From positions 28,184 through 92,183 of the forward strand of contig NZ_BAVZ01000017.1 of the NCBI RefSeq assembly GCF_000576305.1: 64,000 nt of DNA, written 5' to 3'. The notes under the pieces are model-generated. The model was given only the letters and a program-made list of their open reading frames with translations, did not search any database and had not been told where the DNA came from. Shown piece by piece: positions 37,785 through 47,804 of the stretch. A program made the position numbers and the translations under genes. Numbering within the stretch: position 1 is the first letter of the stretch; each line of letters opens with the position of its first letter. Source of the stretch: Paenibacillus pini JCM 16418 (GTDB taxonomy: Bacteria; Bacillota; Bacilli; Paenibacillales; Paenibacillaceae).

Positions 37785-39061
37785 TTGAACAAGTCGAGAA
37801 TGACATTTAGGTTTGATGAGAGACAGCGGCAGCAGCTCGAGAAGAGAGAAGTAGAAGTAGATGGAGAGGATCTGGATTCAACCTGGATACAATCTCCATT
37901 TGAAGAACGTCAGGATGTCCCCCGGTTAGAGCGGACGCAGCGAACAAAGATAAAAAATGATATTTATCCAAGGAAATCTGACAAATTGAACGTGATTACC
38001 AGCCAGTACAAGGATGGGAAGATCCTTTTTCTCGTGACGAACAATGGGACAGCATCCTAATAAATACACCCTCTTCAGATGATGAAATTGAACCGGGTTA
38101 TAATCATTTTGATGAGGCCGGTCCTTATGATATAACCCCTATGGATTCAGGACGAATGGAATGGGAAGATAAATTTGAAGGTCCCGAGTTACTGGACGGA
38201 GTAGAAGAGCATGGGAATTCTTATCGTCCACGCAGTCCCTCTTCCTGGTGGAAGGTAGCCGGTACAGTTACGGGTGCTGTTGTTACAGGTGCGTTGTTTG
38301 GCTTTGTAATTCTTTCATTCTTTAAAACCGGAGCAGATACGCAGATTCCCGTTCATACCAATCAGCAGACTGTAAGTATAAATAAAGAGGGTAACGAGCC
38401 TAGTAATCCTGATGCATCCGGGCTTGCAGCACCGGTTTCGGTAAGTATTCAGCCTCAGTCTTATTACATGCTACAGTATGGAGTGTTCAGTAGTGCGGAC
38501 AGGGCTGAACAAGCGGTAAAGGAACTTCAACAGTATGGTATAGCGGCTGGTAGAGATAATGACCAAGAAAATCGTGTTTATGCTGGCGTCTCCCCCGACC
38601 GGGAGCAAGCTAAGCTGCTCAGTGGTCAGCTCAAAACCCAGGGTATGGAACTCTATGTTAGAGAAGTTACTACCCCTGCTCCAACGGCTTTGAGATTTAA
38701 CGGAACATCGGATGATCTTAATCAATATTTTGCTGTAAGCGATGAATTAATTGCATCTCTTACTCAGACCTCGGCTTCACTGCTGGGACAGGACAACCCA
38801 GGTGCGCTTAGCAACAAAGAGACAACCGCATTAATAAATCTCCATCAGAAGTGGACAGAATCCGTTAAATTATTGCAGACAGGTCTGGGCAGCCAAGAGG
38901 CTAATCGTGTCGAAACGTTAGAGAAATCCATGAATAGTGCACTCTCTGCCTTGACAGAATATAACAAAAATAGTTCGAAAGGTCACCTTTGGGAAGTGCA
39001 ATCTAGTATGATGAAATACATTATGGAACAGAAGCAACTCATGAATTCACTGGAAAAATAA
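37785..39061 (+). CDS. spoIIB: SpoIIB-like SPOR-domain membrane protein (frameshifted)
   Basis: Two frames (to 38060 and from about 38030 to 39061) join if a C is restored in CC 38024-38025, giving GKIPFSRDEQWDSIL and 425 residues. The N-terminal part is charged and cytosolic. One membrane helix is VAGTVTGAVVTGALFGFVIL, and a SPOR domain (SYYMLQYGVFSSADRAEQAV) follows outside. Its place before maf-radC-mreB matches spoIIB, which aids septal wall thinning at engulfment in B. subtilis. TTG 37785 is the likely start (GGTGAGGTGG ahead). Confidence 0.85.
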
Positions 39062-39181
39062 TTATAATCAGGGTCCGGTATGGAAATGGAAATAGTTCCC
39101 CATATCGGATTTCTGTTTGTATTGATGATGAAATAACCGTATAATGATGTGGGTGTCAAATTATGGCGAGGGAAGAGAAGA

Positions 39182-39424
39182 ATGAAAAAGAACATAGGGA
39201 TACTTTTATTGTTTTTGTTGCTTGGCTGGCTCACGGGAGCGTGGATTGCCAAGGCTCTTGAACCTGTACAAGCTCTTTCTTTTCTAACCACTTCGACTAT
39301 GATCAAATGGTCGCCACATGCCAATTTGGATATTCTAGTTTACGATTTTACTATTCAAATGAAACTGAGTCTGTTGAGTTTAATCGGCATCATCGTCTCC
39401 GTGTGGCTGTATCGCAGACTCTAG
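39182..39424 (+). CDS. DUF4321 small membrane protein
   Basis: 80 residues with two membrane helices (IGILLLFLLLGWLTGAWIAK and LSLLSLIGIIVSVWLY) and a short loop. It matches the DUF4321 family of Firmicutes, which is commonly found just before maf. The function is unknown. The ATG at 39182 follows GAGGGAAGAG, and the gene ends 23 bases before maf. Confidence 0.8.
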   Translation: MKKNIGILLLFLLLGWLTGAWIAKALEPVQALSFLTTSTMIKWSPHANLDILVYDFTIQMKLSLLSLIGIIVSVWLYRRL

Positions 39425-39447
39425 ACCGGAAAAAGGAGATCCTTTCA

Positions 39448-40050
39448 TTGAAATCAAACCATTCACGCCGAGTTATTTTGGCATCCACATCACCAAGACG
39501 GCAGGAACTGATTGCCTCTCTGGGTCTTCCTTATGAGATTTATCCTAGCCATGCAGATGAAAGTACATCTGAGGATTGGTCACCTGCACAAGTTGTAGAA
39601 GGATTGGCTTTGCGCAAAGCTGAGGCAGTCTATCCTGCATTTGCAGAAAGGGAAGAAAATGCTGTCATTATTGGCAGCGATACGATTGTTGTGTTGGAGG
39701 ATCGGGTGCTTGGTAAGCCGGCGAATGATCAGGATGCTATAGACATGCTGAAATCGTTGCAGGGCAGAACCCATAATGTATATACGGGAGTCGCTTGTAT
39801 TGACGCGATGAACGGCAAAACGATTGTGCGCCATCAGGTGACTTCCGTTACCATGAAGACCCTGTCTGATGCCAAAATAAGAAACTATGTGAAGAGCGGT
39901 GAGCCTAGCGATAAAGCCGGTGCTTATGGCATTCAAGGCCTTGGAGCCACCTTAGTGGATCGAATCGAAGGTTGTTATTTTAACGTAGTGGGACTGCCAG
40001 TTTCGATGTTATCCGATATGTTATCTGAGTTCGGAATCGACATTCTTTAA
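39448..40050 (+). CDS. maf: Maf nucleotide pyrophosphatase
   Basis: 200 residues with the Maf start VILASTSPRRQELIASLG and conserved IIGSDTIVVLEDRVLGKP and DKAGAYGIQGLGA. Family members hydrolyse dTTP, UTP or modified nucleotides to prevent misincorporation. The start is TTG 39448, 7 bases after AAAGGAGAT. It lies before radC and mreB as in many Firmicutes. Confidence 0.95.
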   Translation: MKSNHSRRVILASTSPRRQELIASLGLPYEIYPSHADESTSEDWSPAQVVEGLALRKAEAVYPAFAEREENAVIIGSDTIVVLEDRVLGKPANDQDAIDMLKSLQGRTHNVYTGVACIDAMNGKTIVRHQVTSVTMKTLSDAKIRNYVKSGEPSDKAGAYGIQGLGATLVDRIEGCYFNVVGLPVSMLSDMLSEFGIDIL

Positions 40051-40064
40051 GTAGTGGATGAGAT

Positions 40065-40781
40065 TTGAGTGAAGGGAAAGAAGGGGAATCTGTGGAGTCG
40101 CAAACATATATGTTGCGTGACCTCCCCCATGAAGAACGACCTAGAGAACGCATGATGAAATATGGGGCAAGTGCTTTGAGCCATGCAGAATTATTAGCTA
40201 TTTTGCTACGTACAGGCACACGTCAGGAGTCAGTCGTTCATCTAGCTCAGCGAATACTGACGCAGGTAGGCAGTATACGAAATCTTGTAGATCTTAGTAT
40301 CGAGGAGCTCGTGGCCATCAAGGGCATTGGCAGCGCCAAGGCGATACAGCTCAAAGCAGGGATTGAACTTGGACAACGGCTGGGAGCTACAAGAATGGAC
40401 GGGCCGGTTACAATCCGGAGTCCACATGATGCAGCAGAGGTTCTTACGGAGCAGTTGCGATATTTGCAAAAAGAACATTTTGTCTGTTTGTTTTTGAATA
40501 CTAAAAATCACATTATTGCTCAAGAAACGCTTTCGATCGGCAGTCTGAACGCCTCCATTGTTCATCCTCGCGAGGTGTTTCGTGCAGCTATGAAGTGCAG
40601 CAGTGCATCCATTGTCTGTGCACATAACCATCCAAGTGGTGATCCTACTCCAAGTCCAGAAGACATTTCACTGACAACTCGTTTAGTGGAAGCTGGTAGT
40701 ATCGTGGGTATTGATGTACTGGATCATCTGATTATCGGAGATGGGGGATTCGTCAGTTTGAAGGAGCAAGGCTTGATGTAA
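40065..40781 (+). CDS. radC: RadC-family JAB domain protein
   Basis: 238 residues. An N-terminal helix-hairpin-helix region (LVAIKGIGSAKAIQLKAGIE) is followed by the MPN/JAMM domain with the metal motif HNHPSGDPTPSPEDI. The biochemical role is unsettled in this family. TTG 40065 is used; GTG 40092 with AAGGGGAA before it is an alternative start. It precedes mreB by 39 bases. Confidence 0.93.
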   Translation: MSEGKEGESVESQTYMLRDLPHEERPRERMMKYGASALSHAELLAILLRTGTRQESVVHLAQRILTQVGSIRNLVDLSIEELVAIKGIGSAKAIQLKAGIELGQRLGATRMDGPVTIRSPHDAAEVLTEQLRYLQKEHFVCLFLNTKNHIIAQETLSIGSLNASIVHPREVFRAAMKCSSASIVCAHNHPSGDPTPSPEDISLTTRLVEAGSIVGIDVLDHLIIGDGGFVSLKEQGLM

Positions 40782-40820
40782 TATAATAGTTTAGATTGAC
40801 AAGGAAAGGGAGATTACAGC

Positions 40821-41854
40821 ATGTTAGGTGGTTTCACGAAAGATTTAGGGATTGACTTGGGGACAGCGAATACGCTTGTCTATGTCCGTGGTAAAGGTAT
40901 TGTCGTTAGAGAACCTTCGGTTGTTGCACTTAGAACAGATACGAAAACTATTGAAGCTGTAGGTGAGTCAGCTAAGAAAATGATTGGACGTACTCCAGGT
41001 AATATCCGGGCAATCCGTCCGATGAAAGATGGAGTTATTGCTGATTTTGATACAACGGCTACAATGATTAAATATTTTATCCGTCAAGCTCAGAAGCAAC
41101 GTTCTATGTTTCAGCGTCATCCGAACGTGATGGTGTGCGTACCTTCAGGCATTACTGCTGTAGAGCAGCGTGCTGTTGAAGATGCAACCAAGCAAGCTGG
41201 AGCACGTGAGGCTTATACGATTGAAGAGCCGTTTGCAGCAGCTATTGGTGCAGATCTACCAGTTTGGGAACCAACAGGAAGTATGGTTGTTGATATCGGT
41301 GGCGGTACAACAGAAGTGGCAGTTATTTCGCTTGGCGGTATCGTAACAAGCCGTTCGGTAAGAGTTGCCGGAGATGAGATGGACGAGTCCATTATTCAAT
41401 ATGTGAAACGCCAATATAATTTAATGATTGGTGAACGGACTTCAGAAACATTAAAGATGGAAGTCGGTTCTGCTCTCCCGTTAGAGCAGGTAGAGACTAG
41501 TGAAATTCGTGGACGTGACCTCGTTACAGGTCTACCTAAGACGATTACAATCACTTCTGATGAGATCAGTGAAGCTCTCTCAGATACGGTAAATGCCATT
41601 GTAGAAGCTTGTAAGGTGACGCTTGAGAAATGTCCTCCTGAGCTTGCTGCAGATATTATGGACCGTGGTATTGTACTTACAGGCGGCGGAGCCTTCTTCG
41701 TAACTTGGATAGACTTCTTGCTGAAGAAACCGGTATGCCTGTAATCGTAGCGGAGAACCCATTGGATTGCGTAGCCATCGGTACGGGTAAGGCATTGGAG
41801 AATATTCATTTGTTTAAATCCCGGAGCAGTTCGGCAGTTCGTTCTAGACGTTAA
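40821..41854 (+). CDS. mreB: rod-shape actin homologue MreB (frameshifted)
   Basis: The frame breaks at GCC 41691-41693. With one C restored it reads LTGGGALLRNLDRLLAEETG and ends at TAA 41852-41854, 344 residues. The N-terminal DLGTANTLVYVRGKG phosphate loop and VVDIGGGTTEVAVIS are actin-fold motifs. It forms membrane filaments that guide wall synthesis with MreC and MreD downstream. Loss would be lethal or deforming, so the break is most likely technical. Confidence 0.95.
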
Positions 41855-41912
41855 GCTGCATTTCCCGTGGATCAACCCCTGATAATGGGAGAGAAATCAG
41901 AGATGTTAGAGG

Positions 41913-42787
41913 GTGTTGGAACTGTTTAAGATGCTGGGTAATAAAAGATTGTTTGTTATTCTAATCGGACTCGTTATGTTTATTGCGCTTATGGGATTTA
42001 CCTTGAATCCCAGAGCGTCTTTATCTTGGCCAGAACGGTTTATGCGAGATACGGTAGGATTTGTACAAAATGTGTTTTATAAGCCCGCTGGCTTTGTAGC
42101 GGGCTTGTTTAAAGATATCGGTAATATGAAGGATATCTACAAAGAAAATGAAGAACTCAAAATTGCACTCGCACAGTATACGCGTGACAAGGCTAACTAT
42201 AATTTTATACAAGCCAAGAATGCACAGTACGAAAAGGATCTACAGTTTAAGCAACATCAAATGAACAAGAATAGTTATCAACTGCATATCGCGCAGGTAG
42301 TCAGTGTAAATCCGGATACAATTAATCGAACATTGGTTATTGATTTAGGTTCACGTGACGGCGTTAAAGTAGGACAATCCGTCATTTCAGTAGATGGCCT
42401 AGTAGGCGTAATCAGTAATGTGAGTAATTTCTCTTCCACAGTGCAATTGATTACGAATATGGATGCTAAAAGTCCAAAGTCTAACGAGATTTCTGCTACT
42501 GCGGTTGGTAAGGAAAATAAAACGTTCGGGACGGTTGCTAGCTATGATCCAACAACAGGGAAATTGCTAATGACACGAATTGCCGAGGATGATCCGATAG
42601 CTGAGAAAGACGAAATCGTGTCTTCTGGCGCAGGGGATCGTTTCCCACAAGGTTAATCATTGGAACAGTAGACAAGGTGCAAGCTGGGAAATTCGGTAAA
42701 ACGAAAGAGGCTATTATTACACCTAAGGCCAAATTTGAAGACTGGAAACAGCTATTTGTCGTTTTTACACCGGAGGTTTTGGAATAG
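41913..42787 (+). CDS. mreC: rod-shape determining protein MreC (frameshifted)
   Basis: The break is at GG 42651-42652. Adding one G gives FPQGLIIGTVDKVQAGKFG and 291 residues ending at TAG 42785-42787. An N-terminal membrane anchor (LFVILIGLVMFIALMGF) is followed by a coiled coil and the beta-barrel MreC domain. It links MreB filaments to the penicillin-binding proteins. The start is uncertain among GTG 41913, TTG 41916 and ATG 41931. Confidence 0.92.
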
Positions 42788-42788
42788 T

Positions 42789-43316
42789 ATGGTACGCAAA
42801 CAGGTTCTGATATTGCTGCTGTTTCTGCTATTTATTCTAGAAGGGGCGCTCATGCCTTGGTTACTTCCAGGTTCATGGCAGTCTACGATTTCACCGAATC
42901 TTGTCTTTATTGTGTTGCTGTTCGTATCCGTTTATCATCACAGGCATACCGCACTTATTCTTGGTATTGTTTTCGGTTTAATCCATGATGTTGTATATTA
43001 TGGAGATATGATTGGTCCCTATTCTTTTGTGATGGGTTTCTCGGCTTATATTATGGGATTCATCTTTCAGACGCCACGTGCGCCAATGCCACTGATGATG
43101 ACTGTGGTTATTCTAGGCAGCCTACTATTTGATAGTATGCTGTTTGGTATTTATCGAGTGTTCTCGTTAACGCAAATATCCTATAATTGGTCATTATTGC
43201 ATCACATCCTTCCAGACCTTATTGTGCATTTTGTATTTGGATTATTGATTTATGTTCCTCTTCGAAAAGAGCTCGAGCAGCTCAGTAAGCGGGTTAAACG
43301 GGAGAAGGCTGCCTAG
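42789..43316 (+). CDS. mreD: rod-shape determining protein MreD
   Basis: 175 residues from ATG 42789, one base after the mreC stop. About five or six membrane helices are visible, with an IHDVVYYGDMIGPYSFVMGF segment typical of MreD. It is the third part of the elongation complex. CCGGAGG lies within the mreC end and serves as ribosome site, so the two are coupled. Confidence 0.92.
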   Translation: MVRKQVLILLLFLLFILEGALMPWLLPGSWQSTISPNLVFIVLLFVSVYHHRHTALILGIVFGLIHDVVYYGDMIGPYSFVMGFSAYIMGFIFQTPRAPMPLMMTVVILGSLLFDSMLFGIYRVFSLTQISYNWSLLHHILPDLIVHFVFGLLIYVPLRKELEQLSKRVKREKAA

Positions 43317-43394
43317 GTTACCCCGCATTTATAGGTTCCAGGCAGGAACTTGAGCGTATAGGCTCGAAATGTATGGAGATAGGGGGACAGGCAT

Positions 43395-44057
43395 ATGGCT
43401 GTTAAATCTAATCACGTCACGATTAAGGGCATCAAAGATGGCCTGGTATTCCTGCTTGACGACGAATGCAATTTCGAGAAACTGTTAGATGAGCTACGCT
43501 ATAAATTAGAGCATAGTCATCAGAATATTTTAACGGGACCCATTATCCATGTGGATCTTAAGCTTGGTACAAGGCATATTTCGGAAGAACAGAAACAAGA
43601 GATGCTGGATATTTTAAAGCAAAAGGGCAATCTGCTGATTCGATCAGTCGAAATTCCGGAAGATCCGGAAGCAGCTGTGAAGGACAGTGGAATAACCATA
43701 ATGAGTGGAATGGTACGTTCCGGTCAGGTTTTGCATCATGAAGGTGATTTAATGTTTTTAGGTGATGTAAACCCAGGAGGATGTATAACCTGTTCCGGGG
43801 ATATTTATATTTTAGGTGCACTGCGGGGAATGGCTCATGCAGGAGTCAGTGGAAATGTAGAGGCGATTATTGCCGCTTCCCATTTTGCACCGACTCAGCT
43901 GAGAATTGCTGAACAGATCAGTCGTCCCCCAGATGAATGGGAAACCCGTGAGACGAGTATGGAGTTTGCCTATTTGCAGGACAATGCGATGCAAATTGAC
44001 AAAATCACTAATATCGTCCGGCTACGACGTGATTTTAACGTGTTTAAAGGGGTGTAA
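43395..44057 (+). CDS. minC: septum-site determining protein MinC
   Basis: 220 residues. The N-terminal domain (about 1-100) is followed by the right-handed beta-helix MinC domain with SGMVRSGQVLHHEGDLMFLG and GGCITCSGDIYILGALRG. It blocks FtsZ assembly away from midcell. It lies 3 bases before minD. The gene order mreBCD-minCD is as in B. subtilis. Confidence 0.96.
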   Translation: MAVKSNHVTIKGIKDGLVFLLDDECNFEKLLDELRYKLEHSHQNILTGPIIHVDLKLGTRHISEEQKQEMLDILKQKGNLLIRSVEIPEDPEAAVKDSGITIMSGMVRSGQVLHHEGDLMFLGDVNPGGCITCSGDIYILGALRGMAHAGVSGNVEAIIAASHFAPTQLRIAEQISRPPDEWETRETSMEFAYLQDNAMQIDKITNIVRLRRDFNVFKGV

Positions 44058-44060
44058 GAC

Positions 44061-44855
44061 ATGGGAGAGGCTATCGTCGTTACTTCTGGTAAAGGTGGTG
44101 TGGGTAAGACAACCACATCTGCGAATATTGGAACCGCGCTTGCGCTACTCGGGAAAAAGGTGTGTCTGGTAGATACCGACATTGGCCTGCGTAATTTAGA
44201 TGTAGTGATGGGACTGGAGAATCGGATCATCTATGATTTATGCGATGTGGCGGAAGGCCGTTGCCGATTGAATCAGGCATTGGTCAAAGACAAACGATTC
44301 GATGAATTGTACATGTTGCCAGCTGCCCAGACCAAAGATAAGAATGCGATTTCACCGGAACAAGTTAGAGATATCATACTAGAGCTTAAGAAAGAGTATG
44401 AGTATGTCATTATTGACTGTCCGGCTGGAATTGAGCAGGGATTCAAGAACGCCATTGCAGGTGCGGATAAAGCCATTGTAGTCACAACGCCGGAAAATGC
44501 TGCTGTCCGCGATGCGGATCGCGTTATTGGACTTTTGGAAGGTGCTTCTATTCAATCGCCCAAGCTGATCTTGAACCGAATTAGACCGAATATGGTTAAA
44601 TCCGGGGATATGTTAGATTTGGAAGATGTGCTGCAAGTGCTTAATATTGATTTAATTGGTATCGTTCCTGATGATGAATATGTTATTAAAGCCGCCAATA
44701 GTGGTGAACCAACCGTGATGAATCCGGATTCCAAGGCTGCTATTGCTTATCGCAATATTGCTCGCCGTATATTGGGTGATACCGTACCCCTGATGCATTT
44801 GGATCAGAAAAAGGGAATGTTTACACGCTTCAAGAAAATTTTTGGAATAGGCTAA
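44061..44855 (+). CDS. minD: septum-site determining ATPase MinD
   Basis: 264 residues. The deviant Walker A is SGKGGVGKTTTSANIG, with VDTDIGLRNLDVVMG and DCPAGIEQG. The C-terminal amphipathic membrane-targeting helix is GMFTRFKKIFGIG. It places MinC at the membrane. A terminator follows, so minD ends the mre-min operon. Confidence 0.97.
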   Translation: MGEAIVVTSGKGGVGKTTTSANIGTALALLGKKVCLVDTDIGLRNLDVVMGLENRIIYDLCDVAEGRCRLNQALVKDKRFDELYMLPAAQTKDKNAISPEQVRDIILELKKEYEYVIIDCPAGIEQGFKNAIAGADKAIVVTTPENAAVRDADRVIGLLEGASIQSPKLILNRIRPNMVKSGDMLDLEDVLQVLNIDLIGIVPDDEYVIKAANSGEPTVMNPDSKAAIAYRNIARRILGDTVPLMHLDQKKGMFTRFKKIFGIG

Positions 44856-44883
44856 TGCTCAGTTCTAAAATGTAGTGAAAATT

Positions 44884-44932
44884 AAGATTGCTTGTATCCT
44901 TGCTAAGGCGAAGAGAACAAGCAATCTTTTTA
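44884..44932 (+). terminator. terminator of the mre-min operon
   Basis: AAGATTGCTTGT (44884-44895) pairs exactly with ACAAGCAATCTT (44917-44928), then TTTA. The loop is 21 bases. Confidence 0.88.
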
Positions 44933-45029
44933 TTATGTGCATTGATGTATAGAAAAGAGTAGATTAAGGTTAATTTAATGGATAGGCTTTTTATCTGCAC
45001 AAATTGGGACACCATGGGAGGGAACCCGC

Positions 45030-45545
45030 ATGCTTCAAATTTTAGTTTCAATTTTCTTTATTCAAATTGTGTACGTTACATTTTTTACGTTACGGATGAT
45101 TTTTACCCTCAAAGGTCAAAAGTATCTGGCAGCCGTTTTAAGTATGTTTGAAATCACGATTTATGTGTTAGGGCTTAGCATTGTTCTTAAATATGTTAAT
45201 CAGCCTGTAAGCTTAATGGTTTACGCTTTAGGATATGGCTTGGGTGTACTTGTAGGCTCATGGATTGAAGGAAGAATTGCGCTGGGATACATAACGATGA
45301 AGGTTATTGTAAATGACCCGCAAAGTGATATAGCCAACAAGCTACGTGATATTGGTTATGGGGTAACGTCATGGCTAGGAAGTGGCCGTGATGGAGATCG
45401 TTTAGTTCTTGAGGTACTATCCAAGCGAAAAAATCAGAAGAAATTATATCAATCGGTTATTGATGTAGATCCTAGAGCTTTTATCGTTGTTAGTGAGCCT
45501 AGTCAGCTTCATGGTGGATTCTGGACTAGAGGAACAAGAAAATAA
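45030..45545 (+). CDS. UPF0316 (YebE-like, DUF5698/DUF2179) membrane protein
   Basis: 171 residues. Three membrane helices occupy about 1-85 (SIFFIQIVYVTFFTLRMIFT, YALGYGLGVLVGSWIEG). A cytosolic DUF2179-type domain follows with IGYGVTSWLGSGRDGDRLVL. The family's function is not established; the soluble domain resembles small-ligand sensor folds. GGGAGGG precedes the ATG. It stands alone between the min and opu units. Confidence 0.85.
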   Translation: MLQILVSIFFIQIVYVTFFTLRMIFTLKGQKYLAAVLSMFEITIYVLGLSIVLKYVNQPVSLMVYALGYGLGVLVGSWIEGRIALGYITMKVIVNDPQSDIANKLRDIGYGVTSWLGSGRDGDRLVLEVLSKRKNQKKLYQSVIDVDPRAFIVVSEPSQLHGGFWTRGTRK

Positions 45546-45939
45546 TGACCTTGGTGTAACTGACAATGGGATGTTTCATTATCAAGAGGTTTGGGTAAAT
45601 ATTCTAAGCTGAAGGTAATATCCATTTGTTAACATCAAGGGGCAACATATTCGTTTTCTAAAAAGACCGCAAGGTATAGCACTATTTAGTGGCTGTGAGC
45701 CTAGTGAGAGCAATGTGGTTGTAATCATAAAATGAACGCAAGATATCGGCGAATATCCCTTTTGCAGCTCCTTTCTGTTTAGGTGCTCAGGTGGCGATAT
45801 TCGCTTTTTTGACATATCTTTCTTTACCAATATTGCGCGGTACATAATGAACGACTTAGTAAAAATGCCTTGAGTTCAAATGGATGATATGCCGAATGCT
45901 CCACATAATATAGATAATGGAACTTAAAGGGGCGATTAG
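45546..45939 (+). other. 394-base gap holding a terminator-like hairpin
   Basis: No convincing gene on either strand. GCGAATATC (45749-45757) pairs with GATATTCGC (45796-45804), followed by TTTTTT. The loop is 38 bases and could hold more structure, so this may be an attenuated leader of the opu operon or the end of the previous gene. GATAAT at 45913 may be a -10, but no good -35 was found. Confidence 0.45.
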
Positions 45940-47097
45940 ATGATTGTGCTGGACAAGGTAAATAAGGTTTATGACGACGGATTTCATGCTTTGCATGATA
46001 TTAATTTGGAGTTTAAAAAAGGTGAAATTACAGTATTGATTGGACCAAGTGGTTGCGGAAAATCGACAACGATGAAGTTGATTAATGCTTTAAATACACC
46101 TTCCTCAGGCAAAGTTCTTATCAATGGTAAAAATATTGCTGATATGAATCCAGTTGAATTACGACGTGATATTGGATATGTCATTCAGAGCGTTGGATTG
46201 TTTCCACATATGAACATTGGAAAAAATGTAGCTATTGTTCCTAATCTAAAGAAGCTAGATAAAGACGTGACAGATCGAAAAGTTGATGAATTACTAGATA
46301 TGGTTGGTCTTGATCATAAGGTGTACCGTACACGTTTCCCTTCCGAACTAAGTGGTGGACAACAGCAGCGGGTTGGCGTTATTCGTGCGCTTGCAGCGGA
46401 TCAAGATATTATTCTGATGGATGAACCCTTCTCAGCACTGGATCCGATTAGTCGTGAACAGTTGCAGGATGAGCTGATTCGGTTACAGCTTGAATTGAAT
46501 AAGACGATTATTTTTGTGACTCATGATATGGATGAAGCGATCAAGATTGCAGATACCATTGTACTGATGAAAGATGGAAAAGTGGTTCAACAGGGTAAAC
46601 CAGAGAGCATTTTGCGACACCCTGCTAATGAGTTTGTAAGTAATTTCATCGGTCAGAAGCGTTTGCAAAGTGAAAGCACGTATGAAATACCGTTAGTGGA
46701 TGAAGTGATGATTACAAATCCAGTTACTGCTTTCCCAAGTCGTGGACTTGCAGAGGCAATTAAAATGATGGAAGCCAAGCGAGTGGATTCCCTACTTATT
46801 GTCGATCGTGAGAAAATGTTAAGAGGTGCGGTTTCCATCTATCGAGTGCTTGATCAATATGGAGAAGAAGGAAAAACGGTGGCAGATGTTATGGTACCTG
46901 TCCAATATTCCGTAGCATCGGGTAGCTCGTTATCTTATGCCGTTGAAATCATGGATAATCACCAATTGGGTAATCTCCCTGTTGTTGATAGCAACAACCG
47001 TTTTCTTGGACTTATTACAAGAGGTAGTGTAGTCAAACACTTGGCTGATGTATATCCGAATGCATCTCGGTCTGCTTCTGATGGAGAGGGGCAGTAG
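45940..47097 (+). CDS. opuCA: osmoprotectant ABC transporter ATPase (OpuCA/OpuBA type)
   Basis: 385 residues. Walker A GPSGCGKSTTMK, signature LSGGQQQRVGV and DEPFSALDP are clear. Two CBS domains fill about 250-375 (VMITNPVTAFPSRGLAEA, ADVMVPVQYSVASGS), as in OpuCA, where they are thought to sense ionic strength. It powers uptake of glycine betaine, choline or related solutes. First gene of opuCA-CB-CC-CD. Confidence 0.93.
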   Translation: MIVLDKVNKVYDDGFHALHDINLEFKKGEITVLIGPSGCGKSTTMKLINALNTPSSGKVLINGKNIADMNPVELRRDIGYVIQSVGLFPHMNIGKNVAIVPNLKKLDKDVTDRKVDELLDMVGLDHKVYRTRFPSELSGGQQQRVGVIRALAADQDIILMDEPFSALDPISREQLQDELIRLQLELNKTIIFVTHDMDEAIKIADTIVLMKDGKVVQQGKPESILRHPANEFVSNFIGQKRLQSESTYEIPLVDEVMITNPVTAFPSRGLAEAIKMMEAKRVDSLLIVDREKMLRGAVSIYRVLDQYGEEGKTVADVMVPVQYSVASGSSLSYAVEIMDNHQLGNLPVVDSNNRFLGLITRGSVVKHLADVYPNASRSASDGEGQ

Positions 47098-47098
47098 C

Positions 47099-47758
47099 AT
47101 GAATGATTTCTGGAATTTCATTACGGAAAGGTACCCGGATATATTAAAAGCTTTGCAGCAGCATCTAACCTTGTCTCTCTCTGCGATGGTGCTAGGAACG
47201 ATTATCGCAGTTCCACTTGGTATTTTGCTGGTCTATAACCGAATTGGTTGGCTGAACAGCATTGTGTTCTTTATCGTCAATCTATTCCAGACTGTTCCTA
47301 GCCTAGCGCTTCTAGCGATATTAATTCCGCTACTTGGTATTGGGATGAAACCAGCTATTCTTGCACTCCTGCTCTATTCACTCATGCCGATTTTACGAAA
47401 TACGTATGATGGTTTCCAGTCGGTTGACAAGAATGTGCTTGATTCTGCAAAAGGGATGGGGTATAGCGCTGCTCAGGTCATTCTGAAAATACAATTACCT
47501 TTATCTCTGCCATATATCATGTCGGGTATTCGAATAACAACCGTATATATTATTAGTTGGGCAACATTGGCTTCATTAATTGGAGCTGGAGGCTTGGGAC
47601 AACTCATTGTATCAGGTCTGGGCGTGAACAAGCCTGAGATGATTTTCATTGGCGGAATTGGCGCTGTACTACTCGCGTTGGTTGCGGATTTGCTGCTTGG
47701 CCTTCTGGAAGGATGGCTCACTCGGCGTTACCGTCAGACGCGTACATCCGTCGTATGA
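47099..47758 (+). CDS. opuCB: osmoprotectant ABC transporter permease (OpuCB type)
   Basis: 219 residues from ATG 47099, 1 base after opuCA. Five or six helices and the loop SVDKNVLDSAKGMGYSAAQV contacting the ATPase. LASLIGAGGLGQLIVSGL is typical of the family. It forms the channel with OpuCD. Confidence 0.92.
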   Translation: MNDFWNFITERYPDILKALQQHLTLSLSAMVLGTIIAVPLGILLVYNRIGWLNSIVFFIVNLFQTVPSLALLAILIPLLGIGMKPAILALLLYSLMPILRNTYDGFQSVDKNVLDSAKGMGYSAAQVILKIQLPLSLPYIMSGIRITTVYIISWATLASLIGAGGLGQLIVSGLGVNKPEMIFIGGIGAVLLALVADLLLGLLEGWLTRRYRQTRTSVV

Positions 47759-47804
47759 TTGTGCTTTTTAAAGCACGGGGAATCCTAGACTCATAAGAAA
47801 GGGT

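Noticed and set aside
45582..45845. 87-codon - strand open frame in the gap before opuCA
   Set aside because: No ribosome site, and it covers the hairpin; the composition looks random.
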